DNA of 56,964 nt from Caldifarciminota bacterium UBA6260. GTDB taxonomy: Bacteria; Hydrothermota; 32-111. Positions 1-8,931 of the stretch are shown in pieces. The stretch spans positions 737-57,700 of the forward strand of contig DJVI01000031.1 of NCBI GenBank assembly GCA_002441125.1. Reading direction: 5' to 3'. The notes beneath the pieces were generated by a model. It did no database searches, was not told the origin of the DNA, and saw only the letters and a program-made list of their open reading frames with translations. How positions within the stretch are numbered: position 1 is the stretch's first letter; each line of letters begins with the position of its first letter. The translations under genes and the position numbers were made by a program.

Positions 1-1277
1 ATATAGATTTTAAAATAGTTGAAAACAAACTCGCATACATAAATGAAATCATAATCTCCGGAAATGAAAAAACTGAAGATTTCGTTGTTAGGAGGGAGAT
101 TTTATCAAGACCCGGAGATATATTCAAGAGAAAAGATCTTGTGTTGAGTTTTTCAAACCTTTCAAGAACAGGTTATTTTGAAAATGTCCAGATAAATCCA
201 AAACAAACTGAAGAAGAGGATAAGATAAATATAGAGTTTCTTGTAAAAGAAAAACAGACAGGTGAGTTCAACATTGGAGGTAGTTACAATCAGGTGGATG
301 GGTTGACTGGTAACATAACTATAAAAATCAAAAATATTCTTGGAAAAGGTTTATCCACAGAATTCCTTCTTGAAAAGGGTGCATCGATTTCGAATTTCTC
401 CTTCAGTTTCACCGAACCATACTTTTTAGGTTATCCTGTTGTTGTTGGAACAAGAGAGTATTACACAACGAAAGATAGAACATACTATTATGATAGAAGG
501 ATTGGTGGTAGTGTTACGACAGGTTTCTTTTTATCTGAAAGGTTGATGACAAGATTCTACACAACATACAAACTTGAACAGGTTTACACTTATGCTGATT
601 CATCATACCTTAGTATACTCGATCCATGGATTAAACAATTTTTAGGTGATAAAAGGATACTTTCCGAGATATCACCTTCTATTGTCAGAGATTCGAGGAA
701 TAGTGATTTCTTCCCTGACAATGGTGAACTTTTTGGTTTGTATACAGGTTTCGCCGGTGGTTATTTGGGTGGGCAGATAGATTACTATAAGATGAATGTT
801 GATCTTAGAATATACAGAAAACTTTTCTGGAAATTCGTTCTGATGGAAAGGTTCGCTTACGGATTTATAGATTCTTACAAAGATATAGAGAATATACCAT
901 TATCCGAAAGGTTTGTTCTCGGTGGAGTTGGTAACTGGGGACTGAGAGGTTATCCTGATAGAAGTATAGGTTATACCCTCGATGGTTATGTTGTTGGTGG
1001 AAGAGGTGCTTTACTTTTAAATTCAGAATTGAGACTTTCTTTAAACGATATGGCTTACCTTATCCTTTTCTACGATGTTGGAAACAGCTATAACTCTATC
1101 TCAGAAGGTTTTAAAAACAAATTTCTCCCACTTTACTCTGGTTTAGGTTTAGGAGTCAGATTGCAGATTCCTATGGTTGGTATAATGGGAATAGATCTTG
1201 GATATGGATTCTCTAAAACTGGAAATGGTTATGGACAGAGATGGGAGCCACACTTCCAGATAGGAACATCTTTTTAG
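1..1277 (+). CDS. bamA: Outer-membrane assembly factor BamA, 3' part
   Basis: This is the catalytic subunit of the beta-barrel assembly machine, which folds proteins into the outer membrane. The reading frame is open from the window edge (first full codon at base 3), so the N-terminus and earlier POTRA domains lie outside. What is visible starts inside the last POTRA domain (SGNEKTEDFVVRREI), then the Omp85-type 16-strand barrel. The loop 6 motif appears as LRGYP (about bases 942-956), matching the (V/I)RG(F/Y) lock of the family. The chain ends in HFQIGTSF, a terminal aromatic beta-signal. The ompH-type gene follows directly, as in many Gram-negative genomes (bamA-skp). An ATG at 141 exists inside the frame but is not the real start, because POTRA sequence continues upstream of it. 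Confidence 0.95.
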   Translation, partial: IDFKIVENKLAYINEIIISGNEKTEDFVVRREILSRPGDIFKRKDLVLSFSNLSRTGYFENVQINPKQTEEEDKINIEFLVKEKQTGEFNIGGSYNQVDGLTGNITIKIKNILGKGLSTEFLLEKGASISNFSFSFTEPYFLGYPVVVGTREYYTTKDRTYYYDRRIGGSVTTGFFLSERLMTRFYTTYKLEQVYTYADSSYLSILDPWIKQFLGDKRILSEISPSIVRDSRNSDFFPDNGELFGLYTGFAGGYLGGQIDYYKMNVDLRIYRKLFWKFVLMERFAYGFIDSYKDIENIPLSERFVLGGVGNWGLRGYPDRSIGYTLDGYVVGGRGALLLNSELRLSLNDMAYLILFYDVGNSYNSISEGFKNKFLPLYSGLGLGVRLQIPMVGIMGIDLGYGFSKTGNGYGQRWEPHFQIGTSF

Positions 1278-1285
1278 GAGGTTTG

Positions 1286-2221
1286 ATGAAAAGGATAATT
1301 TTTCTTTTCATAATTTCTTTGACTTTTTTGAATTTTTTTGCTGAGAAGATAGGTTACATCGATTCTAAAAGAATATTTCAGGAATATAAAGGATTGAATG
1401 ATATAAACAGAGAGGTAGAGAAAGAGTTGGCAGATTGGAAAAAAAAGATTAACAACCTTCAACAGCAGATAGATTCACTTGAAAAAATCTACAACGAACA
1501 GAAGAGTATGCTTTCAGAAGAGTTGAACTCAAGAAAACAGAAAGAGATCAATGATAAAAAAGATTCACTTAACAAATATATTCAGGAAATATATGGTGAG
1601 GGTGGTAAATCATCAACTATAAACAAACAGATGTTGAAACCTGTTGTGGATAAGATAAATTCAATAATAAAAAAAATAGGTGATGATGAAGGTTATACAC
1701 TTATACTCGATTTCGCAGATGGGAATATACTTTATGCAAAAAAGGAGATAGATCTTACTGACAGAGTTATAGAAGAACTGAATAAAGATTTTTTTGTCCC
1801 TGTTTCTGTTTTACAAAGATACATAGTTTACGATTTTGTTGCTGAAGACAAAGAGACGAGAAGTGAACAGTACCATATAAAACTTGCAAAATCACTCTAC
1901 CAGTCATTACAGGTTGAAAACAAACTTGAACCTGTAAGCGTAAATGATGTTAATTCCTATCTACAAAAGATGGGTGTTACGGATATTGAAAATTTAAAAC
2001 CTGTTGATGCTTTGAGTTATGCTTTCACTTTGAATGCTGATTACTGCTTTATGGGGAGGGTAAAAATGGTTTCAGGTAAGATAATTTCTGAAGTTTCAAT
2101 TTACGATGTTAAAACGAGAAGACTTCTTAAAACTATAAATAAAGAATCAACAAGTGATATAGATTTTAACAATAAAATATCAGAATATATATCAGAAATA
2201 AAATTATTGTTAAAAAAGTGA
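1286..2221 (+). CDS. OmpH/Skp-like periplasmic chaperone with an extra C-terminal domain
   Basis: The 311-residue protein starts at the ATG at 1286, four bases after AGGAGG (1276-1281), which overlaps the bamA stop. Residues 1-18 form a signal peptide (likely cut after FFA). Residues about 19-165 are OmpH/Skp-like: IGYIDSKRIFQEY, a long charged coiled coil, then a return strand ending KKEIDLTDRVIEELNK. Skp chaperones carry unfolded outer-membrane proteins to BamA, the upstream gene. Family members are usually 160-180 residues. Here about 145 residues follow, with LAKSLYQSL, LNADYCFMGRVK and VSIYDVKTRRLLKT, a pattern resembling TolB-N/CsgG/FlgO-type alpha-beta domains; that resemblance is by eye only. 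fabZ follows after 6 bases. Confidence 0.82.
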   Translation: MKRIIFLFIISLTFLNFFAEKIGYIDSKRIFQEYKGLNDINREVEKELADWKKKINNLQQQIDSLEKIYNEQKSMLSEELNSRKQKEINDKKDSLNKYIQEIYGEGGKSSTINKQMLKPVVDKINSIIKKIGDDEGYTLILDFADGNILYAKKEIDLTDRVIEELNKDFFVPVSVLQRYIVYDFVAEDKETRSEQYHIKLAKSLYQSLQVENKLEPVSVNDVNSYLQKMGVTDIENLKPVDALSYAFTLNADYCFMGRVKMVSGKIISEVSIYDVKTRRLLKTINKESTSDIDFNNKISEYISEIKLLLKK

Positions 2222-2227
2222 GGTATT

Positions 2228-2680
2228 ATGGAAGATAAAAACAAAGATTTTGACATTGTAAAGATAATGAAAGTTATCCCACACAGGTATCCTATGCTTC
2301 TTGTTGATAGGATATTAGAGATTGATGAGAAGAGGGTTGTTGGCAAAAAATGTGTTTCAATGGATGAACATTTTTTTCAGGGTCATTACCCGCAACATCC
2401 AGTTATGCCCGGAGTTTTAATAATAGAATCACTCGCACAAACAGGTGCGATGCTTATATCTTACTATATAGAGAATATAGAAGAGAAGGTCCCTTATTTT
2501 GTTAAGATAGATAAAGTGAAATTTAGAAAGCCAGTTTTCCCCGGTGATGTATTAAAAAACGAGTGCGTCTTAAAAGAGCATAAAGGGAATTTCTTTGTTT
2601 TAGAATGTAAAGCTTATGTTGATGAAAAGGTTGTCTGTGAAGGAGAATTAACGGCTGCTATAGTTGACAAGGAGAAATGA
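2228..2680 (+). CDS. fabZ: 3-hydroxyacyl-[acyl-carrier-protein] dehydratase FabZ
   Basis: This 150-residue hot-dog fold enzyme dehydrates (3R)-hydroxyacyl-ACP to trans-2-enoyl-ACP in fatty acid elongation. The family signature is clear: IPHRYPMLLVDRI near the N-terminus, then HFFQGHYPQHPVMPGVL with catalytic His53, and ESLAQTG with the paired Glu67. The length is normal. The position behind bamA and ompH recalls the proteobacterial bamA-skp-lpxD-fabZ-lpxA cluster, but no lpx gene is present here, so lipid A synthesis cannot be inferred from this locus. Confidence 0.95.
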   Translation: MEDKNKDFDIVKIMKVIPHRYPMLLVDRILEIDEKRVVGKKCVSMDEHFFQGHYPQHPVMPGVLIIESLAQTGAMLISYYIENIEEKVPYFVKIDKVKFRKPVFPGDVLKNECVLKEHKGNFFVLECKAYVDEKVVCEGELTAAIVDKEK

Positions 2681-2683
2681 TAG

Positions 2684-4030
2684 ATGTTTAAAATTTACAA
2701 TACATTTTCAAAAGATGTTGAAAATTTTGAGCCTGTTTCAAAAGATGGTTTAGTTAGAATCTACTCTTGTGGAATGACTGTTCAGGATACTCCACACATA
2801 GGTCATATAAGAGCTTTGGTCACAGTTGATATTTTAAGAAGGGTATTAAAATTGTCAGGTTATTCAGTTTTTTCTGTTTACAATTTTACCGATATAGATG
2901 ATAAACTCATTACAAAAATGGCACAATCAAAGATAGATTACAGGATAATATCTCAGAGAAATATAGATGAGTTTTTTGAGGTTTTCAACTCTTTGAACAT
3001 ACTTAACTTTGATGTTTATCCAAGAGCAACAGGTCATATTGAGGAGATTATAGAACTAATATCTAAATTGTTAGAGAAAGGTTTTGCTTACAGATCTGGA
3101 GATGATATTTATTTTAGTGTTTCCAAATTCAAAGGGTATGGTAAACTTTCAGGTAAAAGGTTGGATGACCTTATAGAGGGAAAAAGAGTTGAAGTTAACC
3201 AGAACAAGGAAAACCCTTTGGATTTTGTTTTATGGAAAGGTGCAAAGGATAATGAACCTTATTGGTATTCTCCTTTTGGGAAGGGAAGACCTGGATGGCA
3301 CATAGAATGTTCAGCTATGAGTATGAAATATTTAGGAGAATCTTTCGATATACATGCTGGGGGACAGGATCTGATTTTTCCACACCATGAGAATGAGATA
3401 GCCCAATCCGAATGTGCAACAGGTAAACCTTTTGCAAAATATTGGGTTCATAACGGTATGGTAAATTTGAAAGGTGAGAAGATGTCAAAATCCTTAGGTA
3501 ATGTTTTCAAAGCCAAGGAGCTTCTCAAACTTTATGGACCTAATGTTTTAAGGTTCTTCCTTTATAAAACACATTATAGAAAGGATATAGAATTTTCAAC
3601 CGAAAGAGTTGAAGAAGCAAAAACAGCTTTCAAAAGATTGGTTCCTTATTTAGATGAAAATTTTGAAGAGGATAATGTAGATGATAAAATATATAAGGAT
3701 TTTAAGGATGCTTTGGAAGATGATCTGAATACACCACAAGCTTTGGGAATAATTTTTGAAACTATTAATATGATAAACAAAAAAGAAAAGGATGAGAGTC
3801 TTCTCAGAAACACTCTATCCAAGATGTATAAAGATCTTGGTTTTATATTTGAAAAAAAGGAAAAGGATGATCTGACAGAACAACTTGTTGAAATACTTTT
3901 AAAAATAAGAGAAACTATGAAAAAAGAGAAAAATTATCAGATGGCAGACATGATAAGGGAAGAACTCAAAAAAAGAAAAATTATTATAAACGATTTAAAA
4001 GATGGGGTAACATGGAAGATAGAAGATTGA
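2684..4030 (+). CDS. cysS: Cysteinyl-tRNA synthetase
   Basis: The 448-residue class I aminoacyl-tRNA synthetase charges tRNA-Cys. The zinc-binding start CGMTVQDTPHIGHIR contains the HIGH motif. WHIECSAMS and HAGGQDLIFPHHENE carry the other zinc and substrate ligands, and KMSKSLGN is the KMSKS loop. The C-terminal helical part ends ELKKRKIIINDLKDGVTWKIED, the usual DALR-type end of CysRS. An AAGGAG element sits about 8 bases before the ATG. The 3' end overlaps rsmB by 19 bases, so the two are probably translationally coupled. Confidence 0.96.
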   Translation: MFKIYNTFSKDVENFEPVSKDGLVRIYSCGMTVQDTPHIGHIRALVTVDILRRVLKLSGYSVFSVYNFTDIDDKLITKMAQSKIDYRIISQRNIDEFFEVFNSLNILNFDVYPRATGHIEEIIELISKLLEKGFAYRSGDDIYFSVSKFKGYGKLSGKRLDDLIEGKRVEVNQNKENPLDFVLWKGAKDNEPYWYSPFGKGRPGWHIECSAMSMKYLGESFDIHAGGQDLIFPHHENEIAQSECATGKPFAKYWVHNGMVNLKGEKMSKSLGNVFKAKELLKLYGPNVLRFFLYKTHYRKDIEFSTERVEEAKTAFKRLVPYLDENFEEDNVDDKIYKDFKDALEDDLNTPQALGIIFETINMINKKEKDESLLRNTLSKMYKDLGFIFEKKEKDDLTEQLVEILLKIRETMKKEKNYQMADMIREELKKRKIIINDLKDGVTWKIED

Positions 4031-5184
4031 TCTCATACTTCATATTAGAGGATATTTTCTCAAGAAACATTCCTTTGAAAAAATCGTATGAGATGAGAGT
4101 TTTTGGAAAAGATAAAAAAACAGCATCATATATAAAAGAACTCGTTTATGGAGTTGTAAGAAACAAGATTCTTCTCGATCATATTTTGGAACAGGCAACA
4201 GGGAAAAATATAAACAACCTTTCGAAGAAGGTTCAGAATCTTGTAAGAATTGGTATATATGAAATATTTTTTATGAACCATAAAGATTATGCTGTACTTT
4301 CAACTATAGTTGATATAGCGAAATCTCAAACAAAAAATCAGGAAAAATTCGTAAACTGGATTTTGAGAGAGTTTCTAAGAAACAAAGATAAGGTTGTAAT
4401 TCCAGATGATGATTCCTTGGAGAGCTTATCAATAAAATACTCTTTCCCACAACATTTTATAGAATACCTTTTTGAAGAGGTGGGTCTTGAAAGGACTAAA
4501 CAACTTCTCCAGTTCTACAATTCAAAACCTCCTATTTATGCTTTCAGGATAGACGAGCTCGAATATAGGGAATTTAAAGATAATGAGAGGTTAACGAAAA
4601 AAGAGTATATACTCGATCCGATATATCTTAACATCTTCAGATCCTTACAACTTGAAGAAACTATAGATGATGTTTTGGATCTATGTGCTGCACCTGGTGG
4701 AAAGAGTTTTCTTGTAAAATCTTTTCTTCCAAAATCTAAAATTGTCGCTATAGATAAGGATGCTGAAAGGATTGAGATGATGAATAGTAATATAAAAAGG
4801 TTGAAATTGAAAAATATTACAACTTTTGCAGCTGATATTTTCAAACTCAATCTTGACAAACTTTTCGATTTAGTGATACTTGATGTTCCATGCACCTCAA
4901 CTGGGACTATAAGAAAGAACCCTGATGTAAAATACAACTATAAAAAGAAGATAGATGAACTTGTTGAAATACAGAAAAAAATGATAGAAAAAGCTGAAGA
5001 GTTTGTAAAGGATGATGGCTTACTTTTATATATAACCTGTTCAGTTTTCAAAGAGGAAAACCATGATGTTGTTTTTGATTTTTTGAAGAAAAACAAAGAT
5101 TATAAAATGATAAGCCAATTCTTCACTTTTGGAGATCCTTTCAACGGTGGTTATGGAGCTCTTCTAAGGAAAATAGGAGGATGA
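4012..5184 (+). CDS. rsmB: 16S rRNA (cytosine967-C5)-methyltransferase RsmB
   Basis: The 390-residue SAM-dependent RNA m5C methyltransferase has an N-terminal NusB-like RNA-binding domain (about residues 1-140) and a C-terminal Rossmann methyltransferase. Visible motifs are DLCAAPGGKS (SAM binding), DVPCTSTGTIRKNPDVKY (motif IV with the Pro-Cys pair) and TCSVFKEEN (motif VI with the catalytic cysteine). It overlaps cysS by 19 bases and is followed one base later by the first PASTA gene. In Firmicutes rsmB lies next to prpC-prkC-rsgA-rpe; the same flanks occur here without the kinase. Confidence 0.93.
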   Translation: MEDRRLISYFILEDIFSRNIPLKKSYEMRVFGKDKKTASYIKELVYGVVRNKILLDHILEQATGKNINNLSKKVQNLVRIGIYEIFFMNHKDYAVLSTIVDIAKSQTKNQEKFVNWILREFLRNKDKVVIPDDDSLESLSIKYSFPQHFIEYLFEEVGLERTKQLLQFYNSKPPIYAFRIDELEYREFKDNERLTKKEYILDPIYLNIFRSLQLEETIDDVLDLCAAPGGKSFLVKSFLPKSKIVAIDKDAERIEMMNSNIKRLKLKNITTFAADIFKLNLDKLFDLVILDVPCTSTGTIRKNPDVKYNYKKKIDELVEIQKKMIEKAEEFVKDDGLLLYITCSVFKEENHDVVFDFLKKNKDYKMISQFFTFGDPFNGGYGALLRKIGG

Positions 5185-5185
5185 A

Positions 5186-5974
5186 ATGTTTGATAACACA
5201 GGGAAAATAGTAACTATCTCTTTGATAGTTTCATTCATCGTTTCAATAATCGTATCAACTCTTGCGGTTATTTTTCTAACACCTATTTTACCATCATTCA
5301 AAAAAGATTCCCAAAATGGTAAAGTTGAGATGATTGAAGTCCCTATGGTTGAAGGGCTTGATTATGAGAAGGCAAAAATTATTCTTTCAAACAAGAATTT
5401 GAATCTATTCGTTGAATCTGAAAAGGTGAGTGAAAAAGATAAAGGTGTTATTCTTTCCCAATCACCACTCGCTGGGACTAATGTTGTAAAAAATAGTGTT
5501 GTTAATGTGGTTGTTAGTGCAGGAAAAGAAAATGTTGAAAGTGTTACCTTAGATACACAGAAAATAGTTACACTCCCATATTTTATAGGGCTTAATGTTG
5601 ATGAGGTAAAAAGGGAGATAATCAATCTTGGACTTAAAATTGGTGATGTTAAATATGTTGATGATGACAAGTACAGAGCTGATGTTGTCGTTTCAACCGA
5701 TCCTGTTGGAGGAGCGAGAATACCTTCAGGATCTGCTGTGAATCTTAATGTTTCCAAAGGAGTCACTACCGTTGTTGTTCCAAATGTCAACTCTCTAACA
5801 AAAGAGGATGCCAGAGCAAAGATAACCAGTGCTGGTCTTCTTGTAGAAGAGATTATATATGTTACAGATGTTGAATATCCATTCGATATAGTTATAAAAC
5901 AGCAACCTGCATCTGGAACAAAAGTGAAAAAAGGAACAGGTGTTAAAATATGGATAAACAGGGAAAGAGAATGA
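5186..5974 (+). CDS. Membrane-anchored protein with three PASTA domains (no kinase domain)
   Basis: This 262-residue protein has a short N-terminus, one transmembrane segment (about residues 9-33) and three PASTA repeats of about 65 residues: starting IEVPMVEGLDYEKAK, VTLPYFIGLNVDEVK and VVVPNVNSLTKEDA. Each ends with the usual basic beta-strand block. PASTA domains bind peptidoglycan fragments or beta-lactams in Ser/Thr kinases and penicillin-binding proteins. Here the cytoplasmic part is only a few residues, so the protein cannot be a kinase. It lies between rsmB and rpe, where Firmicutes keep prkC. Function is unknown; a structural or sensing role at the cell wall is inference. Confidence 0.88.
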   Translation: MFDNTGKIVTISLIVSFIVSIIVSTLAVIFLTPILPSFKKDSQNGKVEMIEVPMVEGLDYEKAKIILSNKNLNLFVESEKVSEKDKGVILSQSPLAGTNVVKNSVVNVVVSAGKENVESVTLDTQKIVTLPYFIGLNVDEVKREIINLGLKIGDVKYVDDDKYRADVVVSTDPVGGARIPSGSAVNLNVSKGVTTVVVPNVNSLTKEDARAKITSAGLLVEEIIYVTDVEYPFDIVIKQQPASGTKVKKGTGVKIWINRERE

Positions 5975-6759
5975 AACTATCTTTTTTTAAAGTCGAAAAT
6001 TTGAAAGATGAAGTGAAAAGTATAGATGTTGATGAAAAAGGGAGAAAATGGGGCTGTTTACTAACATCACTCGCTTTTCTCTTCGTTCTAACCGGATTAT
6101 TGTTGGGACAGATTTTCATGCCAATAATTTTAAAGACCTCTAAAGAGATAAAGGTTCCAGATGTAACTGGAATAACTATAAGTCAGGCAAGAACCAACCT
6201 TGAACTTGCTGGACTTGATATGAGGATAGCTGGGGAAGAGTATTCTGAAAATGTCCCGAGTGGAATAGTTATATCTCAAAACCCATTACCAAACAGTTCA
6301 ATTAAGTTTAACAAGATAGTTGAAGTTATAGTTTCAAAGGGAAGTGAAAAGATAAGTGTGCCATATGTTAAAGGTCTTCATATTTCAAATGCTACAGATA
6401 TGCTTTTAAAGAATGGTATCATAGTTAATGACACCAATTATGTTTTCGATAACAACTATGCTGAAAATATTGTTGTTGGAAGTGAACCACCTGAAAACAG
6501 TTTGATTTCAAAAGGTGGAACTATCTCCCTTTATGTTTCAAAAGGAAAGATTGATAATTATGTTCAAATACCTAACTTTGTTGGTCTATCATCAGACTCT
6601 GCTATTCTTCTTTCATCGAAACTTTTAAAATATCTGAATCTTAAGATTGATACAATTAGAGGTAAAGGTGACAATTACTATGTTATAAAGCAGGTTCCAG
6701 ATAGTGGCCAGTACCTTAAAAAAGATGATACACTTAAAATTATATTAAAAGGAAGATGA
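5971..6759 (+). CDS. Second membrane-anchored three-PASTA protein
   Basis: The 262-residue protein starts at an ATG overlapping the previous stop (ATGA); an in-frame ATG at 5950 is an alternative adding seven residues. A cytoplasmic segment of about 35 residues (KLSFFKVENLKDEVKS) precedes a transmembrane helix (about residues 36-60) and three PASTA repeats starting KVPDVTGITISQAR, SVPYVKGLHISNAT and VQIPNFVGLSSDSA. Each of the two PASTA genes has its own membrane anchor and start, so they are tandem paralogues and not one gene split by a frameshift. The cytoplasmic tail is longer than in the first copy but carries no kinase motif. The stop overlaps rpe by ATGA. Confidence 0.88.
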   Translation: MKLSFFKVENLKDEVKSIDVDEKGRKWGCLLTSLAFLFVLTGLLLGQIFMPIILKTSKEIKVPDVTGITISQARTNLELAGLDMRIAGEEYSENVPSGIVISQNPLPNSSIKFNKIVEVIVSKGSEKISVPYVKGLHISNATDMLLKNGIIVNDTNYVFDNNYAENIVVGSEPPENSLISKGGTISLYVSKGKIDNYVQIPNFVGLSSDSAILLSSKLLKYLNLKIDTIRGKGDNYYVIKQVPDSGQYLKKDDTLKIILKGR

Positions 6760-7403
6760 TGGAAAAGGATATTCAGATAATACCTTCCCTTTTATCTATA
6801 GATATAAAAAATCTAAGAAAAAGTATATCTTCTATACCATCGTATTTAAAAATCTTACATCTTGATGTTATGGATGGGCATTTTGTTGATAATATAACTT
6901 TTGGACCACATTTTGTTAAAGCTGTAAGAGATTTGACTTCAAGAGATCTTGATTGTCACCTTATGATAGAAAAACCGGATAGGTATTATGATAGGTTTAT
7001 AGATGCAGGTGCTACCCATATCTCATTTCATATAGAAACAACAGTTAAACCTTTTGCCCTTATAAAAAAGATAAAGAAAAGAAAGGTGAAAGCTGGAATA
7101 GTTATTAATCCTGAAACCGGAGTTGATAAAATCATTCCTTATCTTGACTATGTAGATTATGTTCTTGTGATGTCAGTTCATCCGGGTTTTGCTGGGCAAA
7201 AATTTTTAAATTACACTCTTGAAAAAGTAAAAAGATTGAAAGATTTGAGAGGGGAAAGAAAATATATTATTCAGATAGATGGTGGAATAAATGATAAAAC
7301 CGGAAAAGAAGCTATAAAAGCAGGTGCACAGTGGCTTGTTTCAGGTTCATACCTTTTTAAAGGTGATATTAAAAAAAACATAAAAAGGATTTTAAATGGA
7401 TAG
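6756..7403 (+). CDS. rpe: Ribulose-phosphate 3-epimerase
   Basis: This 215-residue TIM-barrel enzyme interconverts D-ribulose 5-phosphate and D-xylulose 5-phosphate in the pentose phosphate pathway. Signatures seen are LHLDVMDGHFVDNITFGP, DCHLMIEKP, MSVHPGFAGQKF, QIDGGIND and WLVSGSYLF, covering the metal-binding His/Asp residues and the phosphate-binding loops. The start is an ATGATG, with the first ATG overlapping the upstream stop; either ATG would serve. It overlaps guaA by 8 bases. Its neighbour rsmB and the PASTA genes reproduce the order rsmB...rpe known from Firmicutes. Confidence 0.95.
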   Translation: MMEKDIQIIPSLLSIDIKNLRKSISSIPSYLKILHLDVMDGHFVDNITFGPHFVKAVRDLTSRDLDCHLMIEKPDRYYDRFIDAGATHISFHIETTVKPFALIKKIKKRKVKAGIVINPETGVDKIIPYLDYVDYVLVMSVHPGFAGQKFLNYTLEKVKRLKDLRGERKYIIQIDGGINDKTGKEAIKAGAQWLVSGSYLFKGDIKKNIKRILNG

Positions 7404-8931
7404 GATAGGTATTCTGATAGTTGATTTTGGTTCCCAGTACACCCAACTGATTGCAAGAAAGATAAGAGAACTTGAAGTTTTTTCTGAAATAATTCATCCT
7501 GACCAGATAAAAGAAGTTGATCTGAACTCTTATTATGGAGTTGTTTTATCTGGAGGTCCTAACTCCGTTTACGATAAAAATTCTCCAGATATAGATGTTG
7601 ATCTTTTGAAGCTTAATGTTCCAGTACTCGGTATATGTTACGGTATGCAGCTTTTAGCAAAAAAATACAAAGGGGAAGTTGAGAGATCTAAAGAGAGAGA
7701 ATTCGGTTATGCAAAATTCCACATAGTTAAAAATGATAAACTTTTCAAGGGTATTCCCAGAGAGATAAAAGTGTGGATGTCGCATTCTGATAATGTTGTT
7801 AAATTACCGCAAAATTTTGAAAGAAGTGGGTATAGTCAAAACTGTAAAAATGGTTCAATGGTTAGTAAAAATGGAAAAGTTTTCGGATTACAATTCCATC
7901 CTGAGGTATACCATACAGATTATGGGAAAGATATTTTGAAAAATTTTGTTTTCAAGATATGTGAAGCAAAAAAGAATTGGACAAGCAGAGATCTAATAAA
8001 AAAGATTGTTGATAAAATAAGAGATGATGTTGGTGACAACTATGTGATAGGTGGACTTTCAGGTGGAGTTGATTCAACCGTTGCCGCGGTCCTTGTAAAA
8101 AAAGCTGTTGGTGGCAGGCTAAAAGGTTTCATCATAGATACAGGACTTTTAAGAATGAATGAGGGAAGGGAAGTTATAGAACTTTACAACAAAAAATTGA
8201 AACTTAATGTTAAGTATGTTGATAAGAGTGAAACATTTTTGAAAAATTTGAAAGGTGTTGTTGATCCTGAAAGGAAAAGAAAGATAATAGGTAGACTATT
8301 TATAGAATCTTTTGAGGAAGAAGCGAAAAAAATTAAAAAAGCAAAATTTTTACTTCAGGGAACAATCTATCCTGACAGGATTGAATCGAAATCAACAAAG
8401 GGACCTTCAGCTGTTATTAAGAGTCACCATAATGTTGGTGGTTTGCCAGATAATATGAATTTTAAACTCGTTGAACCTTTAAAGGATCTTTTTAAGGATG
8501 AGGTTAGGATGATAGGTTTGAAACTCGGTATCCCTTCAGATTTTATTAACAGACATCCTTTCCCAGGCCCCGGTCTTGCTATAAGGATTATTGGTGAGGT
8601 AACAAAAGAAAAACTTGAAATTTTAAGAAAGGTTGATGCTATATATATAGAAGAGTTGAGAAGAAATAAAATCTACAACGATATATGGCAGGCTTTCGCT
8701 GTTTTTTTACCTGTTCAAAGTGTCGGAGTTATGGGTGATGAGAGAACTTATGAGAATGTTGTGGCTTTAAGGGCTGTGACATCTACAGATGGGATGACAG
8801 CTGATTTCTACTGGTTTGAAAAGGAAATTATACAAAAGATTTCCAATAGAATAATCAATGAAGTAAAAGGAGTAAACAGGGTAGTGTATGATATATCATC
8901 AAAACCACCTTCAACTATCGAATGGGAGTAA
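7396..8931 (+). CDS. guaA: GMP synthase (glutamine-hydrolysing)
   Basis: The 511-residue enzyme converts XMP to GMP using ATP and glutamine. Residues 1-195 are a class I glutamine amidotransferase with nucleophile Cys81 in GICYGMQLL and the His/Glu pair in QFHPEV. The ATP-pyrophosphatase domain carries the PP-loop GGLSGGVDSTVAA. The C-terminal dimerisation domain ends in the classic SSKPPSTIEWE. All catalytic parts are present and the length is standard. The last 44 bases overlap the HAD gene. Confidence 0.97.
   Translation: MDRIGILIVDFGSQYTQLIARKIRELEVFSEIIHPDQIKEVDLNSYYGVVLSGGPNSVYDKNSPDIDVDLLKLNVPVLGICYGMQLLAKKYKGEVERSKEREFGYAKFHIVKNDKLFKGIPREIKVWMSHSDNVVKLPQNFERSGYSQNCKNGSMVSKNGKVFGLQFHPEVYHTDYGKDILKNFVFKICEAKKNWTSRDLIKKIVDKIRDDVGDNYVIGGLSGGVDSTVAAVLVKKAVGGRLKGFIIDTGLLRMNEGREVIELYNKKLKLNVKYVDKSETFLKNLKGVVDPERKRKIIGRLFIESFEEEAKKIKKAKFLLQGTIYPDRIESKSTKGPSAVIKSHHNVGGLPDNMNFKLVEPLKDLFKDEVRMIGLKLGIPSDFINRHPFPGPGLAIRIIGEVTKEKLEILRKVDAIYIEELRRNKIYNDIWQAFAVFLPVQSVGVMGDERTYENVVALRAVTSTDGMTADFYWFEKEIIQKISNRIINEVKGVNRVVYDISSKPPSTIEWE

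Noticed and set aside
5186..6759. The two PASTA genes as one gene broken by a frameshift
   Set aside because: Each has its own start, cytoplasmic segment, transmembrane helix and full set of three repeats, and they join by a normal ATGA overlap.
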